A model generated the notes under the pieces. The model was given only the letters and a program-made list of their open reading frames with translations, had not been told where the DNA came from and ran no database searches. Made by a program: the position numbers and the translations under genes. Shown one piece after another: positions 25,223-32,769 of a DNA stretch of 39,910 nucleotides; the first letter of the stretch is position 1; each line of letters opens with the position of its first letter. This DNA comes from an uncultured Clostridia bacterium (GTDB lineage: Bacteria; Bacillota; Clostridia; Christensenellales; DUVY01), in NCBI GenBank assembly GCA_937895465.1, contig CALAYY010000241.1, positions 1-39,910 on the forward strand. Direction: 5' to 3'.

Positions 25223-25981
25223 ATGTTTCCTGAATTAGACTTAGGATTTGTTGCTATTGATATGTACACGGTAATGATAATAATCGGCTTGTTTTTGGCA
25301 ATGCTGATGTTTCGTTATCTGACCAAAATTAACAAAGTACCCGACGATATTTCCAGAAAATACTTGCAAGTAGTTTTGCTCTCTGCAATAGTGGGTTTTT
25401 TGAGTGCTATATTGTTTCAGTCAATATACGACTTTATCGAAACAGGCAACTTTGCAATCGGCGGCATGACCTTTATAGGCGGATTGATAGGCGGAGTAGC
25501 TGCATTTTTCGTATTATTTAAATTTATGGTAACTCCAAAAGAAAAGCCATATTTAAGAGAATGTGCTAATTACATATTGATTTCTATAGTTGCTGCACAC
25601 TTTTTCGGTCGCATTGGCTGTTTTTTGGCGGGATGCTGTTACGGAAAAATAACAGAATCATTTTGGGGAATGAATTTCCCTAACGGACATCGTCATCCTA
25701 CCCAATTATATGAGGCGGTATTGCTGCTTGGAATTTTCTTAGCCTGCTTTAAATTCAAAAAACAGACAATATTTATTTATCCTATTGCTTACGGAATAGG
25801 AAGGTTTTTGATAGAATTTTTTAGAGGGGATGATAGAGGCAAGCTTTTAGTCGGAATTTCTCCCTCACAATTTTGGTCAATACTTATGGTTGTAGCTGGT
25901 GTTGTGCTAATAATATTACTTAATAAAAATCGTTCCATACAAGAAAAAGAAATTGAGGAAACACCGAATACAGAGAATTAA
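25223..25981 (+). CDS. lgt: Prolipoprotein diacylglyceryl transferase
   Basis: Lgt transfers a diacylglyceryl group from phosphatidylglycerol to the lipobox cysteine of prolipoproteins in the membrane. The 252-residue protein has about seven hydrophobic helices, the conserved FGRIGCFLAGCCYG segment (Clostridia-type variant of the RIGNFINGE box), RHPTQLYEA and GRFLIEFFRGD. An AAGGGGA ribosome site precedes the ATG. At least three probable lipoproteins in this window (starting at 14081, 15521 and 27546) are its likely substrates. It shares its terminator with the convergent VWA gene. Confidence 0.93.
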   Translation: MFPELDLGFVAIDMYTVMIIIGLFLAMLMFRYLTKINKVPDDISRKYLQVVLLSAIVGFLSAILFQSIYDFIETGNFAIGGMTFIGGLIGGVAAFFVLFKFMVTPKEKPYLRECANYILISIVAAHFFGRIGCFLAGCCYGKITESFWGMNFPNGHRHPTQLYEAVLLLGIFLACFKFKKQTIFIYPIAYGIGRFLIEFFRGDDRGKLLVGISPSQFWSILMVVAGVVLIILLNKNRSIQEKEIEETPNTEN

Positions 25982-25990
25982 ATTACATAA

Positions 25991-26026
25991 AAAATACGCT
26001 TTCTGATTATTTAGAAAGCGTATTTT
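25991..26026. terminator. Bidirectional terminator between lgt and the VWA gene
   Basis: AAAATACGCTTTCT (25991-26004) and AGAAAGCGTATTTT (26013-26026) are perfect 14-bp complements around an 8-base loop, ending in T on both strands. Confidence 0.9.
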
Positions 26027-26049
26027 AAGTTATTGGGGATTTTATGGGA

Positions 26050-27546
26050 TTAAAGCTGTTCTTTATATTTTTTCATCAAATCCAAAAACTCTGCTTTGTA
26101 TTCATCGCTTTTAGTGCATGCTAAGAATTGCAATCTATTGATTACTCTGTTTATATCAGCTGTGCCTTTATATTGAGAATCTCTCATTATTAATGCCGCC
26201 TCAACTATAGATGCTATGAAGTCTTCGTCCTCGTTAGGCAAAAGTATTTTATCGCTTGCATCCATATACATTTTTAAATCTGCTTGCGATATATCGTTAC
26301 TGTCTTTATATTTTATAGTCAAGGATAGATAATTATTATCCATAGTTGATTGTATATCGTTATCAGGGTCTTGCAGTACGATTTCATATACAGCGGTTAC
26401 GGTATGCCCAGAGCCTATTTCTCCGGCATCTGTTTTGTTGTCTTCCCATTGATCGTTTGTCAAAAGATAATTTTCATAGCCTAACAGCCTATAGCTATAC
26501 ACATATTTTGGGTTAAATTCAACTTGCGCTTTTACATCCTTTGCAACTGTAACCAAAGTTCCTCCCATTTCTTCTATCAAGACTTTTCTTGCCTCAGTCA
26601 AAGTATCGATATAATGATATGAGCCGTTGCCGTTTTTTGCTATGGTTTCCATTATATTGGCTTTTAAGTTGCCGTATCCAAAGCCTAGCAAGGTTAAATA
26701 AATATTATCTTGCTCTGCCTTTTGTTTTATAAATTCTGCCAATTGATTGGTGCTGCTTATACCTACATTAAAGTCGCCGTCAGTTGCCAAAATTATACGG
26801 TTATTGGCGTCTTGACCGTCAATAAAATATCTTTTAGCTATTTCATAGGCTGTTTCTATCCCTCTAGCTCCTGCAGTCGAACCTCCTGCTGACAGGTCTT
26901 CTATTTTATTGAGTATTCTCTTTTGCTCAGTGCCGTTAGCACCTTCTAATATCACAGAGTCCTGTCCTGCATAGGTCACTATGCTTACAGTATCATTTTC
27001 TGTTAGGTTTTGAACGATCATAGAAAAAGCTGATTGCATAAGACCCATTTTGTTAGGACTGTCCATAGACCCGGAAACATCCAATAAAAAGACTAGATTA
27101 TTCTTTTTACCGCTCATTTCAATTTCTTGGGCTTTTAGCCCTAGGGTAAGAAGATAAGCATCATCGTTCCAAGGGCAAGGATATATGCTGCCGTTAAGAG
27201 CCAATATCTCATTGTTTGTAGGGGGTTGGTAAGAGTATTTGAAATAATTGACCATATTCTCAATATTGACCATATTTTTGTTAAGGGCAATATTATTATT
27301 GATATATCTTCGTATGTTGGCATAAGCGGCAGTGTTATAGTACATAGAAAAGTTAGATGTTGCTTGAGCACTTGTCAAAATAACAGGATTTTCATCAATA
27401 TCCAAATATTCATCGCCCTTATTTTGGTTGAATAAAGAATTGTCAATTCCGCCAAAATAACCGTCTTTTCTTGAAGAGCATCCGCCAAAAGCTAATGCAG
27501 ATATTAATATAGCCAAGATAATAAATATTGTTAATTTGTTTTTCAT
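26050..27546 (-). CDS. VWA-domain lipoprotein, YfbK-like
   Basis: A 498-residue exported lipoprotein with signal MKNKLTIFIILAILIS and lipobox AFGGC. A YfbK-type N-terminal module is recognisable (NFSMYYNTAAYANIRRYI, then NIENMVNYFKYSY), followed by a von Willebrand A domain with a full MIDAS: DVSGSM, Thr in NDTVSIVTYAG, and ATDGDFNVG. The metal site is therefore competent to bind a ligand. The GTG at 27555 is in frame, but the ATG at 27546 has AGAGG eight bases before it. It is last in the sigma/anti-sigma operon, which suggests that it is controlled by, or feeds the signal of, that pair. A 10-bp inverted repeat lies just before its ribosome site. Confidence 0.85.
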   Translation of the reverse strand: MKNKLTIFIILAILISALAFGGCSSRKDGYFGGIDNSLFNQNKGDEYLDIDENPVILTSAQATSNFSMYYNTAAYANIRRYINNNIALNKNMVNIENMVNYFKYSYQPPTNNEILALNGSIYPCPWNDDAYLLTLGLKAQEIEMSGKKNNLVFLLDVSGSMDSPNKMGLMQSAFSMIVQNLTENDTVSIVTYAGQDSVILEGANGTEQKRILNKIEDLSAGGSTAGARGIETAYEIAKRYFIDGQDANNRIILATDGDFNVGISSTNQLAEFIKQKAEQDNIYLTLLGFGYGNLKANIMETIAKNGNGSYHYIDTLTEARKVLIEEMGGTLVTVAKDVKAQVEFNPKYVYSYRLLGYENYLLTNDQWEDNKTDAGEIGSGHTVTAVYEIVLQDPDNDIQSTMDNNYLSLTIKYKDSNDISQADLKMYMDASDKILLPNEDEDFIASIVEAALIMRDSQYKGTADINRVINRLQFLACTKSDEYKAEFLDLMKKYKEQL

Positions 27547-27557
27547 TTTTTTCACCT

Positions 27558-27584
27558 CTTATTATTAGAACAGTTAATAATAAG
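27558..27584. repeat. 10-bp perfect inverted repeat before the VWA ribosome site
   Basis: CTTATTATTA (27558-27567) and TAATAATAAG (27575-27584) are exact complements around a 7-base loop. In the minus-strand mRNA the AGAGG ribosome site directly abuts the stem. The stem is all A-T apart from the closing pair, so it would be weak as RNA; it might instead be a DNA site. Confidence 0.6.
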
Positions 27585-27603
27585 CTTTTGTCCGAAATTT
27601 TTT

Positions 27604-28260
27604 TTAGGTTTTTATTAAATTTTCAATATGTTGAATTCCAATGTCATATTCAGGCGACATTATAAAGATATAGTAATCAGCAATTTCGTCGGCAAAAAAA
27701 GCATAAGTATAATATTCGCCATTTTGAAAATCTTCATATATATTAATCAAAACATCTTGAGAAAGCGAATATTTTCGTGCATTTTTTATATCGGTATAAT
27801 CCTTTAAGCCCCGTTTTATATCAGCATAAACCAATATAGTGTCTGTACCAAATTCTGTTTCAACCTTGTATTTTGTGCTGTACATAACAGTTTCGTCCAA
27901 ATAAGAATAAATGTTATAGCTAGCCGTCATTTTTTCATAATCAAAAGACAGGATATTATCGTCGTAAGCTTTTTCTAAAGATGAGGTTATATTAAGACTG
28001 CTTATATTATAAGAAAGGGACGGAATGTTATCAGAAGGCTTATTAAAAGATTTTAAAAGGCTTGTTACACCAATTATTACAATAACTATAGCCGCCATAT
28101 AAGCCGCCGCCAATCCGCCTACAAATAACAAAGACTTTTTCTTTGGTTTGGATTTTTGACGTAAGATAATAGTGGCAGGCATAATCAACCTATTAGATTT
28201 AGGTTTTATATCTTGAGCCATTATATTTAATTGTTTTGATATCTTTTTGTCTTTTTTCAT
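27604..28260 (-). CDS. Single-pass membrane protein, putative anti-sigma factor
   Basis: A 218-residue protein with a cytoplasmic N-terminal part of about 43 basic residues, one membrane helix (about 44-68) and an external domain of roughly 150 residues rich in Tyr and Asp. No ZAS-type HxxxCxxC zinc motif is visible. The function is inferred from position and topology: it lies 41 bases after an ECF sigma gene, has one membrane span, and is followed by an exported lipoprotein gene. An AAGGTG site precedes the ATG. No homologue family can be named from sequence. Confidence 0.6.
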   Translation of the reverse strand: MKKDKKISKQLNIMAQDIKPKSNRLIMPATIILRQKSKPKKKSLLFVGGLAAAYMAAIVIVIIGVTSLLKSFNKPSDNIPSLSYNISSLNITSSLEKAYDDNILSFDYEKMTASYNIYSYLDETVMYSTKYKVETEFGTDTILVYADIKRGLKDYTDIKNARKYSLSQDVLINIYEDFQNGEYYTYAFFADEIADYYIFIMSPEYDIGIQHIENLIKT

Positions 28261-28301
28261 ATCACCTTATACAACAACTTTGAAGTATGTTTTGTCCGTA
28301 T

Positions 28302-28868
28302 TCAATTTGTGTTTTTATCCTTCAAAAGTTCCTTTAGCTTATTTTCAGCACGTAAGATTATGTCGCAAACAGTTGATTTGGGCAAATCAAGCTCAATTGC
28401 TATTTCTCTTACCGTCATTTCATTATAGTATTTTAACCATATTGCATGGCGTTCTTTGGAAGACAAATTCATCATTGCATCTTTGATAATAATAGTGTTA
28501 TCCGAATTATATGAAAAGTCCTCATCGTCACTTAAATCGAAAAAACTGTCTATATCAGAATGAGTCCTTATTTTTTCACTTGCACGCTTATTGAGAGCTG
28601 TGTTTTTAACGATTTTACATATCCAAGCATATCCGTTGCCGCCAAAAAATTTGTCGCAGTTAGCCGCTATTTTTATAAACGAATCCTGAAGCACATCCTT
28701 AGCCAAGTCAATATTTCGCATAATGCCCAAAGCAACAGAAAGCATTCTGCCTGAAGCCGTTAAATACAGTTGCTCCAAGGCAAGTTCATCGCCGTTTTTT
28801 ATTCTGTTTAATAAGTCATTAATAAGACTTCGTTCTTCATCCGTTATGACAAATAAGAATATAAGCAT
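28302..28868 (-). CDS. ECF-type RNA polymerase sigma factor
   Basis: A 188-residue sigma-70 family protein with region 2 (about residues 18-85: LEQLY, AKDVLQDSFIKIA, AWICKIVKNTALNKR) and region 4 (about 125-180: SSKERHAIWLKYYNEMTVREIAIELDLPKSTV, quoted in pieces). An acidic linker DLSDDEDFSYNSD separates them. Extra-cytoplasmic-function sigma factors direct RNA polymerase to a small regulon when the partner anti-sigma releases them. The start ATG has no ribosome site and sits six bases after TATAAT, so the mRNA is probably leaderless. No other ATG, GTG or TTG lies before region 2. Its own target promoter was not identified. Confidence 0.9.
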   Translation of the reverse strand: MLIFLFVITDEERSLINDLLNRIKNGDELALEQLYLTASGRMLSVALGIMRNIDLAKDVLQDSFIKIAANCDKFFGGNGYAWICKIVKNTALNKRASEKIRTHSDIDSFFDLSDDEDFSYNSDNTIIIKDAMMNLSSKERHAIWLKYYNEMTVREIAIELDLPKSTVCDIILRAENKLKELLKDKNTN

Positions 28869-28874
28869 ATTGGT

Positions 28875-28883
28875 ATTATATCA
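28875..28883 (-). promoter_or_regulatory. Extended -10 six bases before the sigma-factor start codon
   Basis: On the minus strand TGATATAAT is followed by ACCAAT and then ATG. The usual seven-base distance from the -10 places transcription start on the A of the ATG. The -35 region is weak. An SD sequence is absent, so leaderless translation is expected. Confidence 0.65.
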
Positions 28884-28975
28884 TATAAGAGTGACTAGGA
28901 TAAAAATTATATTAATTATATTTTCTCTTGCGTATTAACATTTTTGATTATGTCAATAATGTATATAAATTACTT

Positions 28976-28983
28976 CCCCCCCC
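28976..28983 (+). repeat. C8 homopolymer tract
   Basis: Eight cytosines in otherwise AT-rich DNA, about 23 bases upstream of a TATAAT at 29007-29012. Such tracts can slip in length during replication. It sits next to the -35 region of the following surface-protein gene. Confidence 0.7.
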
Positions 28984-29006
28984 TTTTCTAAATTGCTGTT
29001 TTGGTA

Positions 29007-29012
29007 TATAAT
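29007..29012 (+). promoter_or_regulatory. -10 element for the repeat-protein gene
   Basis: TATAAT with a poor -35 (the C8 tract and TTTTCT adjoin the expected place). The start codon is 64 bases downstream and carries an AAAGGAGAAC site. Confidence 0.45.
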
Positions 29013-29075
29013 TTAGTTAGAGCATATTAGCATAGTAAGTATTAATTGTTTTTTACATACAAAGGAGAACAAATA

Positions 29076-31148
29076 ATGAAAAATTGGTTATCAAAGCTGT
29101 TTATTTTCTTTTTTGGCTTTGTCCTCGGTGTAGTCGGTGTTGTGGGCGGAGTTATCGGCTTTGGTTTTTGGGGTTATAAAAATATTTCCGTCAACAAGTA
29201 TGAAGAATGGACTAAACAGGACCTTTCATTTTTAGATGCGTTTTTACAAAAAGATGCAGACTTAAAGGGAATGACTATAGAAGAAATAATTTTGAGTGTC
29301 TCATCTATTCCTGATAAGACATTTGGACAGCTCGCTTTAGAGTTTGGAATAATTTATCCTGAGCAGATTTCATTTTTGACAGATGCTCTCAATGACACTC
29401 CTATCAAGCAGTTAGGCGGGTCTATCGGCTCAGTTATAGAAAATGTAAAGATAGGAGATATTTTGGGTTCACCCTATAATGATTATCAAAATTACCCAGA
29501 AGACTATCAAGGTGCCGCTCCCCAAGGCGCTACAGCATTACTTTGGGTTTTGAGAAATTATACCCTAAAGACAGCTTCATCCAATCTTATGGATGAAGTT
29601 AAAATTGGCAGCCTTCTTGGTGCTCCTTATGATGATTTTAATAATACATCACAAAATGCCCCCGAAGGCACTACAGCTTTACTTTGGGCAATACGAGGAT
29701 ACACCGTCAACAATATGTCGGATAATATTCTCAACGAGGTAAAAATCGGCAATATTTTGGGTGTACCTTATAGTGACTTTGAAACCTATCCGGAGAGCTT
29801 TACAGGCGCAGCTCCCGAGGGTGCTACTTCTATGCTATGGGCATTGAAAAACTATACTATAAACAATATGTCGGACAACCTACTCAAAGAAGTGAAGATA
29901 GGTAGTATTTTGGGTATGCCTTACAGCGACTTTACAGCTTATCCAGCTGATTATCAAGGCGAGATTCCTATGGGTGCTACTGCAATGCTTTGGAGTTTGA
30001 GAAATTACACCATAGAAGGCGAAACTGACGGTATAAGCACTTATCCCGACACCTTAACTGTAGGGGATCTAAAAACTATCTTTAATGTTACCTTACCAGA
30101 AATTATTAAAGTTGGAGATGATGTGCTGATCAGTAATCTTGGCGACGAAATCAACAACCTTTATATTTATGAGATTATAGAGGCTCCTAGCGATACAGCA
30201 GATCAGATTACCAAAAACATTATTAACAAAATCCGTTATCTTAAGACTGATGGGTCTATAGCAGTTCCTACAGGAGAAGAAGTGCTAGAAGGGCAGCCTG
30301 ATTGGCATAAGTTAAGCGAAATTAATACACTTATGGGTGCATTGCCTTCCTCTCTTACCATACAGGATGTTTTGAGTGATCCGTCGCAAGATGTGTCTTT
30401 GACAGGAATGTCTAAGATAATAATGCAAAAGATTTTTGACACTAATTCGGATATTACTAAGCTTTCAACTGCTTTACCCAACACTTTAGAAAGCATTTAT
30501 ATACACGAAATAATTGATGCGCCTGCCGGCGGCTCAGACCATGTCACGACAAGCCTTATTACCAAAATTCGCTCGCTTACTCATGATGACGGAACTGGAA
30601 CACAAACCGCCTATACCTTAGGCGAATTTAACAATCTGTTACAAGATTTGCCTGCAGCTTTAACTATAAAGGATGTTTTAGTTGAGCCTACAGGTACAGG
30701 AATGGCGGCTAATATTTTAGGTAAAGTATGGGCTACTGATGCATCACTTAACAATCTATCTAATGAACTTACCGCCGTGTTTAACAGTTTGACCTTTTAT
30801 GATATTTTGGAGGCGCCTGCTGTAAGCGACAGCGTAACAGGAAGGATTATTACCAAGCTTAGAACAGAAAAAACGCCTGGAGAGTATTGGAAGGTCAGTG
30901 AAATAGAAAGTGCAATGGATACCTTTACATTTGGAGATTTGTATCCATCTGCCGCAACAGGAGTTCTGAGCTTGATTAATTCCGCCACGCCTTTAGACGG
31001 GGTGCCAGGCGAAATGGAAAGGGTAATAAGGGATACAGACCTTCAGACATTATATGACAAAGGCATTATAACCAAAGCACCCAGAAGCGAAATTGCAGGT
31101 ATGACAATAGAAGAAATGATTGAATTTATGAACGCTTATATGGGATAA
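29076..31148 (+). CDS. 690-residue membrane-anchored internal-repeat protein, unknown family
   Basis: I do not recognise the family. One N-terminal glycine-rich helix (about 8-34, FGFVLGVVGVVGGVIGFGF) anchors a long external part. Four related units start with VKIGDILGSPY-like motifs at about residues 124, 175, 222 and 273 (spacing 47-51), each with a GATALLWxLRNYT core. A second, looser set has LYIYEIIEAP-like (near 362, 474, 572) and LTIQDVL-like (near 427, 529) motifs. Both ends carry GMTIEE (65-70 and 675-680). The ATG at 29076 has an AAAGGAGAAC site; an upstream TTG at 29046 is in frame but worse. There is no sortase motif or lipobox. It has its own promoter and terminator. A structural or adhesive surface role is inference only. 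Confidence 0.8.
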   Translation: MKNWLSKLFIFFFGFVLGVVGVVGGVIGFGFWGYKNISVNKYEEWTKQDLSFLDAFLQKDADLKGMTIEEIILSVSSIPDKTFGQLALEFGIIYPEQISFLTDALNDTPIKQLGGSIGSVIENVKIGDILGSPYNDYQNYPEDYQGAAPQGATALLWVLRNYTLKTASSNLMDEVKIGSLLGAPYDDFNNTSQNAPEGTTALLWAIRGYTVNNMSDNILNEVKIGNILGVPYSDFETYPESFTGAAPEGATSMLWALKNYTINNMSDNLLKEVKIGSILGMPYSDFTAYPADYQGEIPMGATAMLWSLRNYTIEGETDGISTYPDTLTVGDLKTIFNVTLPEIIKVGDDVLISNLGDEINNLYIYEIIEAPSDTADQITKNIINKIRYLKTDGSIAVPTGEEVLEGQPDWHKLSEINTLMGALPSSLTIQDVLSDPSQDVSLTGMSKIIMQKIFDTNSDITKLSTALPNTLESIYIHEIIDAPAGGSDHVTTSLITKIRSLTHDDGTGTQTAYTLGEFNNLLQDLPAALTIKDVLVEPTGTGMAANILGKVWATDASLNNLSNELTAVFNSLTFYDILEAPAVSDSVTGRIITKLRTEKTPGEYWKVSEIESAMDTFTFGDLYPSAATGVLSLINSATPLDGVPGEMERVIRDTDLQTLYDKGIITKAPRSEIAGMTIEEMIEFMNAYMG

Positions 31149-31158
31149 GATAAACATT

Positions 31159-31191
31159 AAAAAAGGGCATCCTTAATAAGATGCCTTTTTT
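31159..31191 (+). terminator. Terminator after the repeat-protein gene
   Basis: AAAAAGGGCATC pairs with GATGCCTTTTTT (loop CTTAATAA); the stem ends in a T run. Confidence 0.85.
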
Positions 31192-31216
31192 AACGGCTTA
31201 GCTTACTGTCATTTTA

Positions 31217-31225
31217 TGGTATAAT
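31217..31225 (+). promoter_or_regulatory. Extended -10 six bases before the alpha/beta hydrolase start
   Basis: TGGTATAAT (TATAAT at 31220-31225) is followed by AATACT and then ATG at 31232. No ribosome site lies between. Transcription is expected to start on the ATG. Confidence 0.7.
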
Positions 31226-31231
31226 AATACT

Positions 31232-31939
31232 ATGGCAAAAAAGAGCGATTATGTAAATACTGATGATTGCAGGCTGTATTATGAAGTTACAGGGCAGGGC
31301 GAAAATTTGGTGTTTTTGCACGGCAACGGCGGAAGCTCCAAAGAGTTTGAAAACAACATAAAAGATTTTTCTTCTGATTATTGCTGTATAGCTATAGATA
31401 TGCGGCTTCAAGGGCGGTCGGGTAAGAAAACTAAGCAAGAATTAACCTATGAGCTTTTTGCCGATGATGTTATCAAGGTCTTGGATAACCTTAATATTGA
31501 TAAATTTTTTGTCATAGGCTTTAGCGACGGCGCAATAACCGCTATTACCTTAGCCCAAAAATATCCCCAAAGAGTTAAAAAAATGGTTTTGATAGGTGCA
31601 AACTATAATGTTTCGGGATTAAATAATTTTGAACTTTTTGTTATGAAAACAATAAGAACGATTTTTGGGGTTTTGTCTTTTATTACGTATTTTAAAAGGC
31701 AATATAGATTGTTTTCTTTAATGACAAAATATCCTAATTTTACGACACAAGATTTGAAGAATATTAATATTTCTGCTTTGGTTATGGCAGGGCAACATGA
31801 TATGATAAAGGATGAGCATACCAAAGCACTGGCACAAGCTTTGGGAGCAAGATTAGAAATTGTCAAAAATGCAGGACATTTTTGGCACACAAAGAAAAAA
31901 GAAATTTTGAAAGAAAAAGCATACGCTTTTTTTAGATAG
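31232..31939 (+). CDS. Alpha/beta hydrolase
   Basis: A 235-residue hydrolase of the alpha/beta fold. The oxyanion-loop HGNGGS (30-35), nucleophile elbow GFSDG with Ser98, acid Asp190 (GQHD) and His216 (NAGHFW) form a complete triad. Family members cleave esters, lactones or similar bonds; the substrate cannot be predicted. The cap region (about 130-170) is short and basic. The gene has no ribosome site and starts right at the expected transcription start. The NYN-LOTUS gene follows nine bases after its stop with a good AGGAGAT site. Confidence 0.88.
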   Translation: MAKKSDYVNTDDCRLYYEVTGQGENLVFLHGNGGSSKEFENNIKDFSSDYCCIAIDMRLQGRSGKKTKQELTYELFADDVIKVLDNLNIDKFFVIGFSDGAITAITLAQKYPQRVKKMVLIGANYNVSGLNNFELFVMKTIRTIFGVLSFITYFKRQYRLFSLMTKYPNFTTQDLKNINISALVMAGQHDMIKDEHTKALAQALGARLEIVKNAGHFWHTKKKEILKEKAYAFFR

Positions 31940-31947
31940 GAGATTAT

Positions 31948-32706
31948 ATGGCAGATGATATAAAAATAGCATTACTTATAGACGGAGAAAATGTTGCATA
32001 CAAGTATATGAAAACAATATTGGATGAGTTGTCCGTTTATGGGATAGTCACATACAAAAGAATTTACGGGGATTTTACCAAGCCTTCTATGGACGGCTGG
32101 AAAAATCTTTTGTTAGATAACGCACTTATGCCTATACAGCAGTTTAACAATGCTGTGGGTAAAAACTCGGCTGATTCTGCACTTATTATTGATGCAATGG
32201 ACATTTTATACAGCGGCAAAATTGAAGGCTTTTGTATAGTGTCTAGCGACAGCGACTTTACCAAGCTGATAGCACGCCTTCGTGAAGCAGGGATGTTTGT
32301 AGTTACTATGGGAGAAGAAAAAACCCCAAAATCTTTAAGAAAGGTAAGCGACAAGTTTGTAAGCCTTGACCTTATTTATCAGGACACCGTCAAGGAAGAA
32401 GAAAAGGCGGATAAGAATAAAAAGCCCGAAAGATACAAATCTAGAAAACAAAAGAGAAAGATTGACACAGAGATTATTGCAGATATTTATAAGATATTGA
32501 CAGAAGATATTGATGAAGAATGGCTTAACTTAAGCGAACTCAAAAACCGCCTTGTCAAGCTGCATTCAGACTTTGATAACCGTAACTACGGCTATGACAA
32601 ATTCTCTTACATGATAAAAGATATTCCCGATATAGAGATTGATGAGCGTGCAGGAGAAGGCAATATAAAAATCATATATGTAAAAAAGAAAAACAAATTT
32701 GATTAA
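31948..32706 (+). CDS. NYN-domain putative ribonuclease with C-terminal OST-HTH/LOTUS domain
   Basis: A 252-residue protein. The NYN/PIN-like nuclease domain (about 5-150) has the acidic residues Asp12 (LIDGEN), Asp76 and Asp82 (NSADSALIIDAMD) and Asp101/Asp103 (VSSDSDFTKL) expected to bind metal. A basic linker (about 155-171) leads to a C-terminal domain (about 172-248) with the LSELKNRLVKLHSDFDNRNYGY pattern (quoted in part below: FDNRNYGYDKFSYMIKDI) typical of OST-HTH/LOTUS modules. NYN proteins of the LabA/DUF88 group are thought to process RNA; LOTUS domains bind RNA or proteins. The RNA target is unknown. The gene is probably co-transcribed with the hydrolase upstream. Confidence 0.88.
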   Translation: MADDIKIALLIDGENVAYKYMKTILDELSVYGIVTYKRIYGDFTKPSMDGWKNLLLDNALMPIQQFNNAVGKNSADSALIIDAMDILYSGKIEGFCIVSSDSDFTKLIARLREAGMFVVTMGEEKTPKSLRKVSDKFVSLDLIYQDTVKEEEKADKNKKPERYKSRKQKRKIDTEIIADIYKILTEDIDEEWLNLSELKNRLVKLHSDFDNRNYGYDKFSYMIKDIPDIEIDERAGEGNIKIIYVKKKNKFD

Positions 32707-32716
32707 GATATCAAAA

Positions 32717-32748
32717 AACCCTCATATAAAAATGAGGGTTAATTTTTT
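32717..32748. terminator. Terminator between the NYN gene and leuB
   Basis: AACCCTCAT (32717-32725) and ATGAGGGTT (32732-32740) form a perfect stem with a 6-base loop, followed by T-rich DNA. The preceding A run gives a T-tract on the other strand, so it can stop both convergent transcripts. Confidence 0.88.
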
Positions 32749-32769
32749 ATCTTTTTGTTTATAATATGT

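Noticed and set aside
27547..27555. In-frame GTG upstream of the VWA lipoprotein ATG
   Set aside because: The GTG overlaps the end of the AGAGGTG ribosome site; the ATG at 27546 has correct spacing and a better signal peptide.
29046..29075. In-frame TTG upstream of the 690-residue protein
   Set aside because: The AAAGGAGAAC site lies between it and the ATG at 29076, so it would be inside the coding region.
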